64,000 bases of DNA from Thermohalobaculum sp039026375 (GCA_039026375.1 JBCCML010000004.1:1-64000), one strand, 5' to 3'. Shown: positions 26,398 to 34,822, counted from the stretch's first letter. Notes: generated from the letters alone by a model not told the origin. Made by a program: numbers and translations.

Positions 26398-26934
26398 TCA
26401 GTGCCCCTCCGGTCCGGGGTGGCGATAGACCAGATCATCCGGATCGCAGCCTTTCGCCGTTGGATCCAGGGTGGCACCGCAGCGTTCGGCGACCCGGATC
26501 GAAGCCGTGTTTTCTGGATTGATGTAGCTGACGGCGGTGCGCCAGCCTAACGCGCGGTAGGCCCAGTCCCGGGACGCGATGCCGGCCTCGGTTGCGTATC
26601 CCTGGCCCTCGTGTCCGGCGTAGAGCATCCAGCCGATCTCGCGCTCTGGCCATGTATGGGGAAACCACGGACCGACCATGCCCAACGCGCTGTCGTCTTC
26701 CTTTAACGTGACGGTGAACATCCCGTAGCCGCGGATATCCCAATGGCCGAGCTCGGTGTAAAAGTACCGCCATCCGTCGCGGACCGACGCACCGGGCGCC
26801 ACCATGAAATCGGCCCGGCCCGACGTGAAGACCGCGACATACGGCTCGGCATCACGCTCGGCCGGACGGCGCAGGATCAAGCGTTCGGTCTGGATCACGG
26901 GCTCGATCACGGGACTTGCCATCGGGGCGCTCAT
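26398..26934 (-). CDS. GNAT acetyltransferase, tandem copy 5 (RimJ/RimL-like)
   Basis: 178 aa, Acetyltransf_3 type. It starts with TERLILRRPAERD, the usual first strand, and has the acetyl-CoA loop AGHEGQGYATEAG at about two-thirds of the protein, then NPENTASIRVAERCGA. This is the last of five consecutive paralogs. Its ATG overlaps the previous gene's stop by 4 bp. Relatives acetylate ribosomal-protein N-termini or small amines; the acceptor here is unknown. The GC-rich composition matches the other four copies. Confidence 0.9.
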   Translation of the reverse strand: MSAPMASPVIEPVIQTERLILRRPAERDAEPYVAVFTSGRADFMVAPGASVRDGWRYFYTELGHWDIRGYGMFTVTLKEDDSALGMVGPWFPHTWPEREIGWMLYAGHEGQGYATEAGIASRDWAYRALGWRTAVSYINPENTASIRVAERCGATLDPTAKGCDPDDLVYRHPGPEGH

Positions 26935-27467
26935 GCCGAGCCCCCCGGGCCCGCATGGCGCATCACGTCCATCAGGCCAAATCGTACATGCGTAAACTCG
27001 CGGTCGAAGCGGGCGCCCAACCGTTCAGCCACCCGGCGCGAGCCTTCGTTGCCCTTGGCGACCAGGCTGATCGCCGTGGTCCAGCCGAGGTCGCGATAGG
27101 CATGGTCCAGCGCAGCGCGCGCGGCCTCGGTCGCATAGCCCTTGCCCTCGAACCCGTTCATCAGATCCCAGCCGATCTCCGGCTCGGGCCAACCATGGGG
27201 GTTCCAGGGGCCGATGACGCCGACCATCCGGCCGCTGGCCTTTTCGGTCACCGCAAACCGGCCATAGCCGCGCAGGGCCCAGTGCCCAATCTCCAGCGCC
27301 AGGGTCCGCCAGGTTTGCTCTGGGTCCATGGGACCGCCGACAAACTGTGCCCGTTCGGACGCGTAGAAGTCCGCCATCGGCTGGAAGTGGTCCTGGCTAA
27401 GCGGGCCAAGCGTCAAACGCTCGGTTTCCAATGTTGGAACGGTCTGGGCCATTTCGCTGAGGGTCAT
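26931..27467 (-). CDS. GNAT acetyltransferase, tandem copy 4
   Basis: 178 aa, the same architecture as its neighbours: TERLTLGPLSQDHF at the N-terminus, acetyl-CoA loop GFEGKGYATEAA, and a C-terminal GNEGSRRVAERLGAR. It also carries the family-specific VGGPMDPEQTW and GYGRFAVTEK segments shared with copies 2 and 3. Both ends overlap neighbours by 4 bp. The active-site loop is intact, so it is unlikely to be a decaying duplicate. Confidence 0.9.
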   Translation of the reverse strand: MTLSEMAQTVPTLETERLTLGPLSQDHFQPMADFYASERAQFVGGPMDPEQTWRTLALEIGHWALRGYGRFAVTEKASGRMVGVIGPWNPHGWPEPEIGWDLMNGFEGKGYATEAARAALDHAYRDLGWTTAISLVAKGNEGSRRVAERLGARFDREFTHVRFGLMDVMRHAGPGGSA

Positions 27468-28021
27468 GCCTGGCCCTCCGGCTGCGGATGAAGCCAGATC
27501 GTGACCATGCCTTCGGTCGGTTGTTCCCAGTCAGGCTCGCGCGTGCAGCCCAGCCGTTCAGCCAGCGCGATCGAGCGGGCATTGTCCGGGTCGATCACGC
27601 TGATCAGCCTGGTCCAGCCGTGGGTCTGGTAGACATGGCGGCGCACGATCTGGGCGGCCTCGAAGGCCAGGCCCTTGCCTTCGGCATCGGCCATCACGGC
27701 CCAGCCCAGTTCGGGCCCGGGCCAGTCGTGCGGGTGGAAGATACCGACCCGGCCCGCATAGGCCCCGGTATCCTTCATCTGCATCGACCACAGGCCATAG
27801 CCGCGCAGGACCCACTGGCCCAGACGTTCGCACATCTTCCGCCAGACCGTTTCGATCGGGTAGGGGCCGCCAACGCCGCGCGAGCGATCCGAGGCGTAGA
27901 AAGCAACCTCTGCCGGGAAATCGTCGACGGTGGGCGCGCGCAGCAGCATGCGCGGTGTCTCCAGCACGGGGATGTCCAGGACCGGCATGGGCGGTGCAAC
28001 AGAGGTGGCGAGGGCGTTCAT
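27464..28021 (-). CDS. GNAT acetyltransferase, tandem copy 3
   Basis: 185 aa. The N-terminus has LETPRMLLRAPTVDDF; the VGGPYPIETVW and GYGLWSMQMKD segments align with copies 2 and 4. The acetyl-CoA loop reads ADAEGKGLAFEAA, with Leu and Phe replacing the Tyr and Thr of the other copies (GYATEA), the most divergent of the five. The C-terminal segment is DNARSIALAERLGC. It overlaps both neighbours by 4 bp. Function unknown beyond the fold. Confidence 0.9.
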   Translation of the reverse strand: MNALATSVAPPMPVLDIPVLETPRMLLRAPTVDDFPAEVAFYASDRSRGVGGPYPIETVWRKMCERLGQWVLRGYGLWSMQMKDTGAYAGRVGIFHPHDWPGPELGWAVMADAEGKGLAFEAAQIVRRHVYQTHGWTRLISVIDPDNARSIALAERLGCTREPDWEQPTEGMVTIWLHPQPEGQA

Positions 28022-28539
28022 GCCGCGGCCTCACGGGGATTGGGCAGGGCCCAGATGTCACGCTGCAACCCGTCGGGGAAGGAAAGCCGGTCGATCCGGG
28101 TACCGCCCAAGCGCTCCACCAGGCGGCGGGCCGCGGTGTTCGCGTCCTTCATGTGCGTTTCGACCAAGTCCCAGCCGAGCGTCTCGTAGGCCCAGGCGAT
28201 AACAGCACGAGAGGCTTCGGTGGCCACGCCGTTGCCGCGGGCGGCGGGCAGTAGCCACCAGGTCAGTTCGGTGCGCGGCCAGCCTTCGGCGTAGAGCAGC
28301 CCGGTGCCGCCCAGCACCTCACCCGTGTCGCGCCACGTGATCACCCAGCGGCCAAAGCCGTTGAGCTGCCAATGGCCCAGGTCCTGACACAGCCGATCGT
28401 AGGCCTGGTCGCGGCGCATCGGCCCACCGTAGAAGGCGGACGCCTCCGGATCGGCGAAGAACGCAGCATAGGCGTCCATGTCCGAGACCTGGGGCCCGCG
28501 CAGGATCAGCCGATCTGTCCGGAGCGTTGGGATGGTCAT
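28018..28539 (-). CDS. GNAT acetyltransferase, tandem copy 2
   Basis: 173 aa from the ATG at 28539, which overlaps the stop of copy 1 by 4 bp (ATGA). This start is preferred to the longer open frame, because the family N-terminus (LRTDRLILRGPQVSD) begins there. YGGPMRRDQAYDRL, GFGRWVITWRD and the acetyl-CoA loop AARGNGVATEAS are present, with DANTAARRLVERLG near the C-terminus. It is part of the five-gene array behind ffh. Confidence 0.9.
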   Translation of the reverse strand: MTIPTLRTDRLILRGPQVSDMDAYAAFFADPEASAFYGGPMRRDQAYDRLCQDLGHWQLNGFGRWVITWRDTGEVLGGTGLLYAEGWPRTELTWWLLPAARGNGVATEASRAVIAWAYETLGWDLVETHMKDANTAARRLVERLGGTRIDRLSFPDGLQRDIWALPNPREAAA

Positions 28540-29096
28540 GCCGCGGCCCCGTGGCGCCAGATGTTCCCGCAGAGCCGGGCGCTGGCCTGGGCGTCGACAA
28601 CGGCGCCCAGGCGCGCGGCCAGCGCGTTGGACGGCGCGTTGTTGGTGCGCACACAACTGACGAAGGTGGGCAACAGCGTCAGTGCCCAATCGCGGATGAT
28701 CGTGGCCGCTTCGGTCGCATAGCCCTGTCCGCGGGCCTCCTGCGCCAGGAACCAGCCCAGTTCGGGCTCCTCATCCTCCCACTCGTAGCCGACGGAGACG
28801 AAGCCCAGTGCGGCACCATCGCTGCGCCGGACCAGCACGAAGGGGCCATGGCCATGCAACAGCCAGCATGCGACATGGCCGCAGAAGTCGTACCAGGCGT
28901 CTTCGGGATTGGCGGGGCCGCCGATGAACTCGCAACCTGGTTCCGTGCCGATGCGCAGCCACAGCTGGTAATCCTGGGCATCGGGGGCACGCAGGATCAG
29001 GCGCTCGGTCTCCAGGACCGGCAGCACGGCGCGGTGTCGTGCGGCTGCCTGGGCGGCAGCGCCCCCGGGGGGCACGGTGCAGCGCGCCAGTTTCAT
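28536..29096 (-). CDS. GNAT acetyltransferase, tandem copy 1
   Basis: 186 aa, the first copy after ffh; its ATG overlaps the ffh stop by 4 bp. An N-terminal extension of about 25 Ala/Arg-rich residues precedes the usual LETERLILRAPDAQDY. Shared landmarks are FIGGPANPEDAW, GHGPFVLVRRSD, the acetyl-CoA loop AQEARGQGYATEAA and NAPSNALAARLGA. The position directly after an SRP gene, with translational coupling, means it is made whenever Ffh is made. Confidence 0.9.
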   Translation of the reverse strand: MKLARCTVPPGGAAAQAAARHRAVLPVLETERLILRAPDAQDYQLWLRIGTEPGCEFIGGPANPEDAWYDFCGHVACWLLHGHGPFVLVRRSDGAALGFVSVGYEWEDEEPELGWFLAQEARGQGYATEAATIIRDWALTLLPTFVSCVRTNNAPSNALAARLGAVVDAQASARLCGNIWRHGAAA

Positions 29097-30613
29097 TTCT
29101 TTTTGCCGAACCCTGAGAGGCCCGGAGGCAGGGTCGGGCCGCCGGGGCCACCCAGACCGGGCAGACCGCCCGGGGGAAGCGCCCCGCCAGGGCCACCGCC
29201 TACACCGGGCATTCCAGGCATACCGCCCGGCATTCCCGGGGGCATCCCGCCCGGCATGCCGCCTTTGCCCATCATGGCGCCCATCATGGACTGCAGGCCG
29301 CGTTTGCCGCCCTTGCCCAGCTTTTTCATCATGTCCGCCATCTGGCGGTGCATCTTAAGCAGGCGGTTGACGTCCTGCACCTCCATCCCGCAGCCCTTGG
29401 CCACACGCTCCTTGCGGGAGGCTTTCATCAGGTCGGGCTTCTTGCGCTCTTCCTTGGTCATGGACTGGATGATGGCGATCTGGCGCTTCAGGACTTTGTC
29501 GTCCAGGCCGGCCGCGTCCATCTGCTTTTGCATCTTCCCCATGCCGGGCAGCATCGACATGATCCCGCCCATGCCACCCATCTTCTGCATCTGCTCCAGC
29601 TGCGACCGCAAATCGTTCATGTCGAAACGGCCCTTCTGGAACCGCTTCATCATGCGTTCGGCTTCTTGCTGCTCGATCGTCTCCTGGGCCTTTTCGACCA
29701 GGCTGACGATGTCGCCCATCCCCAGGATGCGGCCCGCGACGCGTTCGGCGTGGAACTCCTCGATGGCGTCCATCTTCTCGCCCAAGCCCACGAACTTGAT
29801 GGGTTTACCGGTGACCGCGCGCATGGACAGCGCCGCACCCCCGCGGCCGTCACCATCCATCCGGGTCAGGATCACGCCAGAGATGCCTATGCGGCCGTCG
29901 AAATTCTCGGCGGTGTTCACGGCGTCCTGACCCGTCAGGCCATCGACCACCAGCAGGGTTTCGTTGGGGTTGGCGAAGTCACGAACCTCCTCAACCTCGG
30001 CCATCAACTCGTCGTCGATCGAGAGACGCCCGGCGGTGTCCAGCATAACCACGTCGTAACCAGCCAACGTCGCCTGTTGCTTGGCGCGCTTGGCGATCTG
30101 TACCGGCGTCTGGCCCGGCTGGATCGGCAGGGTATCCACCCCGATCTGGGTGCCCAGAACCTTCAGCTGCTCCATCGCTGCGGGGCGGCGGGTATCCAGC
30201 GAGGCCATGAGAACGCGCTTGCCCTCGCGCCCCTTCAGGCGATTGGCCAGTTTGCCGGTGGTCGTCGTCTTGCCCGAGCCCTGCAGGCCCACCATCAGGA
30301 TCGTCGCGGGCGGGCTGTCAATGCGCAGCGCGCCCGGGTCCGGGTCATCGCCCGCCAGCACCTGGATCAGCGCGTCGTGGACGATCTTGACGACCATCTG
30401 GCCGGGCGTGACCGACTTCAGCACCGATTGCCCGGTCGCCTGCTCGGTCACCTTCTTGATGAAGTTCCGCGCGACCGACAGCGAGACGTCAGCCTCCAGC
30501 AGCGCCACGCGCACTTCGCGCATGGCGGTCGTCACGTCCTCTTCGGTCAGCGCGCCCTTCCCGGTCAGACGGGTCAGCACACCGGAGAGACGGTCAGACA
30601 GGGCTTCGAACAT
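29093..30613 (-). CDS. ffh: Signal recognition particle protein Ffh
   Basis: GTPase that binds signal sequences of nascent inner-membrane proteins and targets ribosomes to FtsY. 506 aa: N-domain (1-90), G-domain with P-loop GLQGSGKT (109-116), DTAGR and TRMDGDGRGG, then the methionine-rich M-domain. The C-terminus beyond the M-domain is a Met/Gly/Pro repeat tail (GMPGGMPPGMPGG-like). The ATG at 30613 has GGAGG 6 bases upstream and gives the canonical MFEALSDRL; the open frame extends further but through a hairpin-rich leader. Confidence 0.97.
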   Translation of the reverse strand: MFEALSDRLSGVLTRLTGKGALTEEDVTTAMREVRVALLEADVSLSVARNFIKKVTEQATGQSVLKSVTPGQMVVKIVHDALIQVLAGDDPDPGALRIDSPPATILMVGLQGSGKTTTTGKLANRLKGREGKRVLMASLDTRRPAAMEQLKVLGTQIGVDTLPIQPGQTPVQIAKRAKQQATLAGYDVVMLDTAGRLSIDDELMAEVEEVRDFANPNETLLVVDGLTGQDAVNTAENFDGRIGISGVILTRMDGDGRGGAALSMRAVTGKPIKFVGLGEKMDAIEEFHAERVAGRILGMGDIVSLVEKAQETIEQQEAERMMKRFQKGRFDMNDLRSQLEQMQKMGGMGGIMSMLPGMGKMQKQMDAAGLDDKVLKRQIAIIQSMTKEERKKPDLMKASRKERVAKGCGMEVQDVNRLLKMHRQMADMMKKLGKGGKRGLQSMMGAMMGKGGMPGGMPPGMPGGMPGMPGVGGGPGGALPPGGLPGLGGPGGPTLPPGLSGFGKKK

Positions 30614-30630
30614 CTCGATCCTCCAAACGG

Positions 30631-30740
30631 CAATCGCGCCGGTGGGCGATTGCCAACACGAAGTGCGCCGGTGGGCGCAACGCGCTGACCGGCGGCGATC
30701 CCGGACAGCATCCGGGACCGGAAGCAATCGACACTTCCGG
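30631..30740. repeat. Four consecutive perfect hairpins in the ffh leader
   Basis: Within the 315-base gene-free gap 30614-30928 lie four back-to-back inverted repeats: CAATCGC/GCGATTG (30631-30652), TGCGCC/GGCGCA (30664-30679), TCCCGGA/TCCGGGA (30699-30717) and CCGGAAG/CTTCCGG (30718-30740). The first two share the core GCGCCGGTGGGCG as a direct repeat. They precede the ffh start on the minus strand. None has a T-run. The remaining 190 bases hold the promoter side of the 72-aa gene at 30929. Confidence 0.65.
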
Positions 30741-30928
30741 AACGGGGCGGCGTATAGGCCCCTGAGCGTCGCCTGTCAAATGTTTGAACGTCGGGCCGAT
30801 CGATCAATCGTTTCAGCTGTTACGCCGCATCTAAGAACGTCAGACAGTCTTAGGTCGCGTAACGGGTGTTACGGTGCTCTCCACGATTTGTGGTAGCATG
30901 GACCGGATAGTTCAGGAGGGAGGCCACC

Positions 30929-31147
30929 ATGTCCGACGACAAAAAGCCCGAGAGCGTTAGCGACGACGACCTAGACGCGGTCCAGGGCGCAGGCGCGCAG
31001 ATCCGCGGCCGGGGCAAACCCAATGGGTCCAGTCTGTTCACCATGGACGGAAGCACAGAGGAGATCGCCACCGACCAACAGGGCCGCAAGATCCTGGAAA
31101 ACGGCGCCGGTAAGATCATTGATATGGGCGATGGCGATTTGATCTAA
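30929..31147 (+). CDS. 72-aa acidic peptide with double-glycine-type leader motif
   Basis: A short gene with a strong ribosome site (AGGAGGGAGG about 6 bases before the ATG). The N-terminal 20 residues, ending VSDDDLDAVQGAG, match the acidic LSDxDLDxVxGG pattern of leader peptides that are cleaved by bacteriocin-type C39 peptidases or recognised by RiPP enzymes. The remainder is Gly/Asp-rich, with no Cys. No processing enzyme, transporter or immunity gene is adjacent. It may alternatively be a structural or signalling small protein of Rhodobacteraceae with a similar N-terminal motif. Function is not assigned. Confidence 0.7.
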   Translation: MSDDKKPESVSDDDLDAVQGAGAQIRGRGKPNGSSLFTMDGSTEEIATDQQGRKILENGAGKIIDMGDGDLI

Positions 31148-31172
31148 GCGTTGGCCGCGGGCTGGCGCAGGG

Positions 31173-32564
31173 TCAGCGCGTTTCGGGCTCTTCAACCACT
31201 TGGACATAAATGACTGCACGGCCGCAGAAGTGCAGCGGTGCAGGCGCGCCCTTGCCGGTGAAGGCGCGACCACCAGCACCAGGGCTGCCCGCGGCCAGTT
31301 GAATGGATACGCCATCATCCACAGGCCACTCCGTCGCGTATGGCCAGACGTCGATGACGGGCCGCTCCCCCTCGCCTCGCAGTCGGGCGCGGACAGAAAA
31401 CTCCGGCCCTTGCGAGAATGGCACGGCGGTCCAGCCGCCATTGCTTGCGGTCAGCGGGATGGGATCACTTAGGTAGTGACGGCAATCGTTGTAGAGCGAG
31501 CCGGAGACGTCCAGCCCGACCTGCACCCAGGTGGGTTGCAGCGGCGCTACTTCCGGTTCCGATTCTGGTTCTTGAAGGACAGCGACAACCGGCGTCACCT
31601 CGAACAATGGGGCCGCATCCTCTTGGATGGCCAGCGCCGGATCCTGGTACGGCACGACTAGATCACCGTGAATGAAGGTTGCCCGATTTGGTGGCGCATC
31701 GTCGCTTAACACAACACGGTACCAGATCGCACCGTCGCGCCGCGCTGTCCCAGTCAAGCGCAGAGTATCGCCGGCCGCCGCATTTCCCATGCGCGGATAG
31801 TCGAGGCCCGGACCGCGACGCAGGTTGGCCCTGGCGCGGACCTGCAATAGCCCCGTGTCCGCCCGTACGGCATAGTCGGGCAACGGTTCATTGGTGGTGG
31901 GTAAGGGCGGTGTCGCGGGGGGAGCGACCACGTCGATGAGGGCCGGACTGGTCAGCACCAGCGCACCTGCCAGGGTGGCGGCCACTACAGGCCCCACCCG
32001 ACGGCGCAAACGGGCCCTGTCATGGCCCCGAAGTTGCGCGACCTCGGCGGCATCAAAGACCACCCGGAACACGCGCAGCGGGCGGTCAACGTTCTTGACG
32101 GACACCTGCCCCGCGTCCTGCAGATAGTAGGACAGCCGGTCGCGCACCTGATCGCGCACCGCACGGGTGATGCAGATGCCGCCCGGCGGGGCCAAACCCT
32201 CGACCCGCGCGGCCAGGTTGACCCCGTCCCCGAAGATATCCTGCTGACTGACAATGACGTCGCCCAAATGGATGCCGATGCGATAGCGCCAAAGGTCGTC
32301 ATCGTCGGTATCCGGGCAATGATCCGCCAACTGCTTTTGGATCTTAACCGCCGCCTTTACCGCACCGATCACGCTGACGAACTGCGCCAGCACACCGTCG
32401 CCGATCAGCTTGATCACCTCACCGTCGTGGGCGTTGATCGCAGGTAGGATAACCTGGTCCAAATTGGACTGGAGACGTGCGAAAGTGCCCGCCTCATCGC
32501 GGTGCATAAACCGCGAATAGCCGGCAAGATCGACAGCCATGATTGCAAAAAGCTGACGTTCCAT
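31173..32564 (-). CDS. Class III adenylate/guanylate cyclase with TM segment and SH3-like region
   Basis: 463 aa. The cyclase homology domain spans residues 1-165: Asp12 (AVDLAGYSR) and Asp56 (IGDGVLA) fit the two metal-binding aspartates, and DIFGDGVNLAARVE supplies the transition-state Asn116 and Arg120. A hydrophobic helix at about 192-212 is the only membrane span. A Pro-rich linker leads to a bacterial SH3-like segment (RANLRRGPGLDYPRMGNAAAGDTL, about 245-310). A further C-terminal region is unassigned. The topology implies a cytoplasmic cyclase with an outward-facing sensor. Nucleotide specificity (ATP or GTP) is not decided here. Confidence 0.85.
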   Translation of the reverse strand: MERQLFAIMAVDLAGYSRFMHRDEAGTFARLQSNLDQVILPAINAHDGEVIKLIGDGVLAQFVSVIGAVKAAVKIQKQLADHCPDTDDDDLWRYRIGIHLGDVIVSQQDIFGDGVNLAARVEGLAPPGGICITRAVRDQVRDRLSYYLQDAGQVSVKNVDRPLRVFRVVFDAAEVAQLRGHDRARLRRRVGPVVAATLAGALVLTSPALIDVVAPPATPPLPTTNEPLPDYAVRADTGLLQVRARANLRRGPGLDYPRMGNAAAGDTLRLTGTARRDGAIWYRVVLSDDAPPNRATFIHGDLVVPYQDPALAIQEDAAPLFEVTPVVAVLQEPESEPEVAPLQPTWVQVGLDVSGSLYNDCRHYLSDPIPLTASNGGWTAVPFSQGPEFSVRARLRGEGERPVIDVWPYATEWPVDDGVSIQLAAGSPGAGGRAFTGKGAPAPLHFCGRAVIYVQVVEEPETR

Positions 32565-32640
32565 GGTTTGACCCTACACCAAGCGTCGCCAAGGTGCACG
32601 ATTCGTGACAGGGGCGCAGATTGAGTTTAGCGACGGGCCA

Positions 32641-33534
32641 ATGACGTATCTGGTTGCGGCATTCTATCGGTTCACCCGGCTGGACGATCCGGCGTCCTTC
32701 CGCCACCGTCTGGCCACGCTGGCCTGTGGGCAGGGGGTCAAGGGGTCGATCCTGCTGGCACCCGAGGGGGTCAACGGGACCATCGCCGGACCGCCAGAGG
32801 GTGTGCAGCGGGTGATCGCCCATCTTGAGACACTGCCCGGCTGTGCGGGATTGGATGTAAAGCGCGCTGAGAGCGCGCGCCTGCCGTTTCGCAAACTGAA
32901 GGTGCGTCTGAAACGCGAGATCGTGACGCTGGGCCAACCCACTGATCCGACAGCACGGGTCGGGACCTATGTCGCGCCCGAAGATTGGAACCAGGTGGTG
33001 CAAGACCCGGGCACCGTGGTGATCGATACGCGCAATGACTATGAGGTAGCGATCGGCCGGTTCGATGGCGCCCTGGACCCGGAGACCGCCAGTTTCGGCG
33101 AGTTCCCCGACTGGTGGGCTGCCAACAGCGAGCGCCTGGCCGGCAAGCGGGTCGCCATGTACTGCACCGGGGGTATCCGCTGCGAGAAAGCATCCTCCTG
33201 GCTTTTGGACCAGGGCGTGCCCGAAGTCCTGCACCTGAAGGGTGGAATCTTAAAGTATCTGGAGGACGTGCCAGCGGCGGAAAGCAGCTGGCGGGGCGAG
33301 TGTTTTGTTTTCGACGACCGCGTTGCGGTTGGGCACGGATTGACCCCGGGCGAGCACAGCATGTGCCACGCCTGCGGATGGGCGGTCAGCGCCGAGGATC
33401 GCAGGCATCCCGATTACCGCGAAGGGGTCAGTTGTCCTGCCTGTATCGACACATATTCGGATGAGGACCGGGCGCGGTTTGCCGAACGCCAATACCAGAT
33501 GCGCCTGGCGCGAGAGCGTGACGGCGCAACCTGA
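32641..33534 (+). CDS. trhO: tRNA uridine-34 5-hydroxylase TrhO (rhodanese family)
   Basis: Oxygen-dependent enzyme making ho5U34 in tRNA, formerly YceA. 297 aa: N-terminal acylphosphatase-like domain (VAAFYRFTRL, GILLAPEGVNGT-like GSILLAPEGVNGT), then a rhodanese domain with the active-site loop YCTGGIRCEKAS (Cys175), and a C-terminal Cys-rich segment (MCHACG, SCPACI). The ATG at 32641 gives the family N-terminus; an in-frame GTG at 32605 with AAGGTG upstream is the alternative. Divergent from the cyclase and convergent with dnaJ. Confidence 0.93.
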   Translation: MTYLVAAFYRFTRLDDPASFRHRLATLACGQGVKGSILLAPEGVNGTIAGPPEGVQRVIAHLETLPGCAGLDVKRAESARLPFRKLKVRLKREIVTLGQPTDPTARVGTYVAPEDWNQVVQDPGTVVIDTRNDYEVAIGRFDGALDPETASFGEFPDWWAANSERLAGKRVAMYCTGGIRCEKASSWLLDQGVPEVLHLKGGILKYLEDVPAAESSWRGECFVFDDRVAVGHGLTPGEHSMCHACGWAVSAEDRRHPDYREGVSCPACIDTYSDEDRARFAERQYQMRLARERDGAT

Positions 33535-33667
33535 GGCAGCGCGTTGAGCGTTGGAGCGACTTTGCACCCCAAGCAATCGAAGCAAACGGACAGCCGACCC
33601 CAAGGGCCGGCTGGCGCCATTGGGGGCACTTGTGGCTACCCGTCTCCAAGAAACGGCAGGTGTCGCG

Positions 33668-34813
33668 TCAGGAACTCCGGAATTTGTCCCAGAAGTCTTT
33701 CACCTTGCCAAAAAAGTCCTGGTTTTCTGGGCTGTTATTTGCGCCCTCTTCCTCGAACTCCCGCAGCAGTTCTTCCTGACGACGGGTCAGATTTACCGGT
33801 GTCTCAACCGCCAGCTCGATGTAGAGGTCGCCTGGCTGGCTTTGGCGCTGCAATGGCGGCATGCCCTTGCCACGCAGGCGCAGGCGTTTGCCCGATTGCG
33901 CGCCCACGGGGACTTTTACGTTAGTCCGACCACCATCAAGCATCGGCGCCTCGATAGCACCGCCTAGGGCGGCGGTCGTCATGGGCACTGGGATGCGGCA
34001 GAACAAGTTCGGGCCGTCGCGCTCGAAGATCGCATGATCGGCGACGTCGATGAAGATATAGAGATCGCCCGCGACGCCGCCCACCGGGCCGCTTTCACCT
34101 TCACCTGCCAGCCGGATGCGGGTCCCGGTCTCGACCCCCGGAGGAACTTGGACGTTCAGGGCGCGATCCTTGCGGATCTGGCCGGACCCGGCGCAGTCTT
34201 TGCAGGGGTTCTTGATGATTTGACCGCGGCCGCCACACGTTGGGCAGGTCCGCTCGATCGTGAAGAAGCCCTGCTGAGCGCGGACCTTTCCGTGGCCCTG
34301 ACAGGTTGGGCAGGTTTGAGGTTGCGCGCCGCCTTCAGCCCCGGTGCCGTTGCAAGTGTCGCAGGTAACCGCGCCCGGCACGTTGATGGTGGCCTGTTTG
34401 CCGTTGAAGGCCTCTTCCAAGGTCACGCGGAGATTGTACCGCAGATCAGCCCCGCGCCGCCCACGTGCACCCCGACCGCCGCGACGGTTGCCGCCCATCA
34501 GGTCGTCAAAGATATCGCCAAAGACATCCGAGAACGCGGACGAAAAGTCTGCGCCACCGCCGCGCCCACCGCCGCCGCCCATCGAGCCATCGACAGCCGC
34601 ATGACCGAACTGATCATAGGCAGCTTTCTTCTGGCTGTCGGTCAGGACGTCGTTGGCTTCGTTGACCTCTTTCAGCTTGGCCTCGGCATTCGGGTCGTCG
34701 CGGTTGCGATCCGGGTGATGCTGCTTGACCTTCTGGCGATAAGCCTTCTTGATCTCGTCGGGGGTTGCATTCCGAGAGACGCCCAAAACATCATAGTAGT
34801 CGCGTTTCGACAT
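33668..34813 (-). CDS. dnaJ: Chaperone DnaJ
   Basis: Co-chaperone stimulating DnaK ATPase and delivering substrates. 381 aa: J-domain with HPD motif (KQHHPDRNRD), Gly-rich linker, four CxxCxGxG zinc repeats (CDTCNGTG, CPTCQGHG, CPTCGGRG, CKDCAGSG) and the C-terminal peptide-binding domains. It follows the FkbM gene by 9 bases, and dnaK beyond it, so all three probably share transcripts from the dnaK heat-shock promoter. A hairpin (CAGCCG/CGGCTG, 33591-33613) lies between it and convergent trhO. Confidence 0.97.
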   Translation of the reverse strand: MSKRDYYDVLGVSRNATPDEIKKAYRQKVKQHHPDRNRDDPNAEAKLKEVNEANDVLTDSQKKAAYDQFGHAAVDGSMGGGGGRGGGADFSSAFSDVFGDIFDDLMGGNRRGGRGARGRRGADLRYNLRVTLEEAFNGKQATINVPGAVTCDTCNGTGAEGGAQPQTCPTCQGHGKVRAQQGFFTIERTCPTCGGRGQIIKNPCKDCAGSGQIRKDRALNVQVPPGVETGTRIRLAGEGESGPVGGVAGDLYIFIDVADHAIFERDGPNLFCRIPVPMTTAALGGAIEAPMLDGGRTNVKVPVGAQSGKRLRLRGKGMPPLQRQSQPGDLYIELAVETPVNLTRRQEELLREFEEEGANNSPENQDFFGKVKDFWDKFRSS

Positions 34814-34822
34814 GGTCCGCGC

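Noticed and set aside
28527..29930. 467-codon plus-strand open frame with Pro/Gly-rich section
   Set aside because: Antisense to the first GNAT gene and the ffh tail; the Pro-rich part is the complement of the Met/Gly repeats of ffh.
29348..30688. 446-codon plus-strand open frame
   Set aside because: Antisense shadow of ffh; His/Leu-rich low-complexity translation typical of GC-rich opposite strands.
30699..30740. Resemblance to the 4.5S RNA GTCCGGAAGGAAGC region
   Set aside because: Only a short GGACCGGAAGC stretch is similar; the conserved asymmetric loop and helix of SRP RNA are absent.
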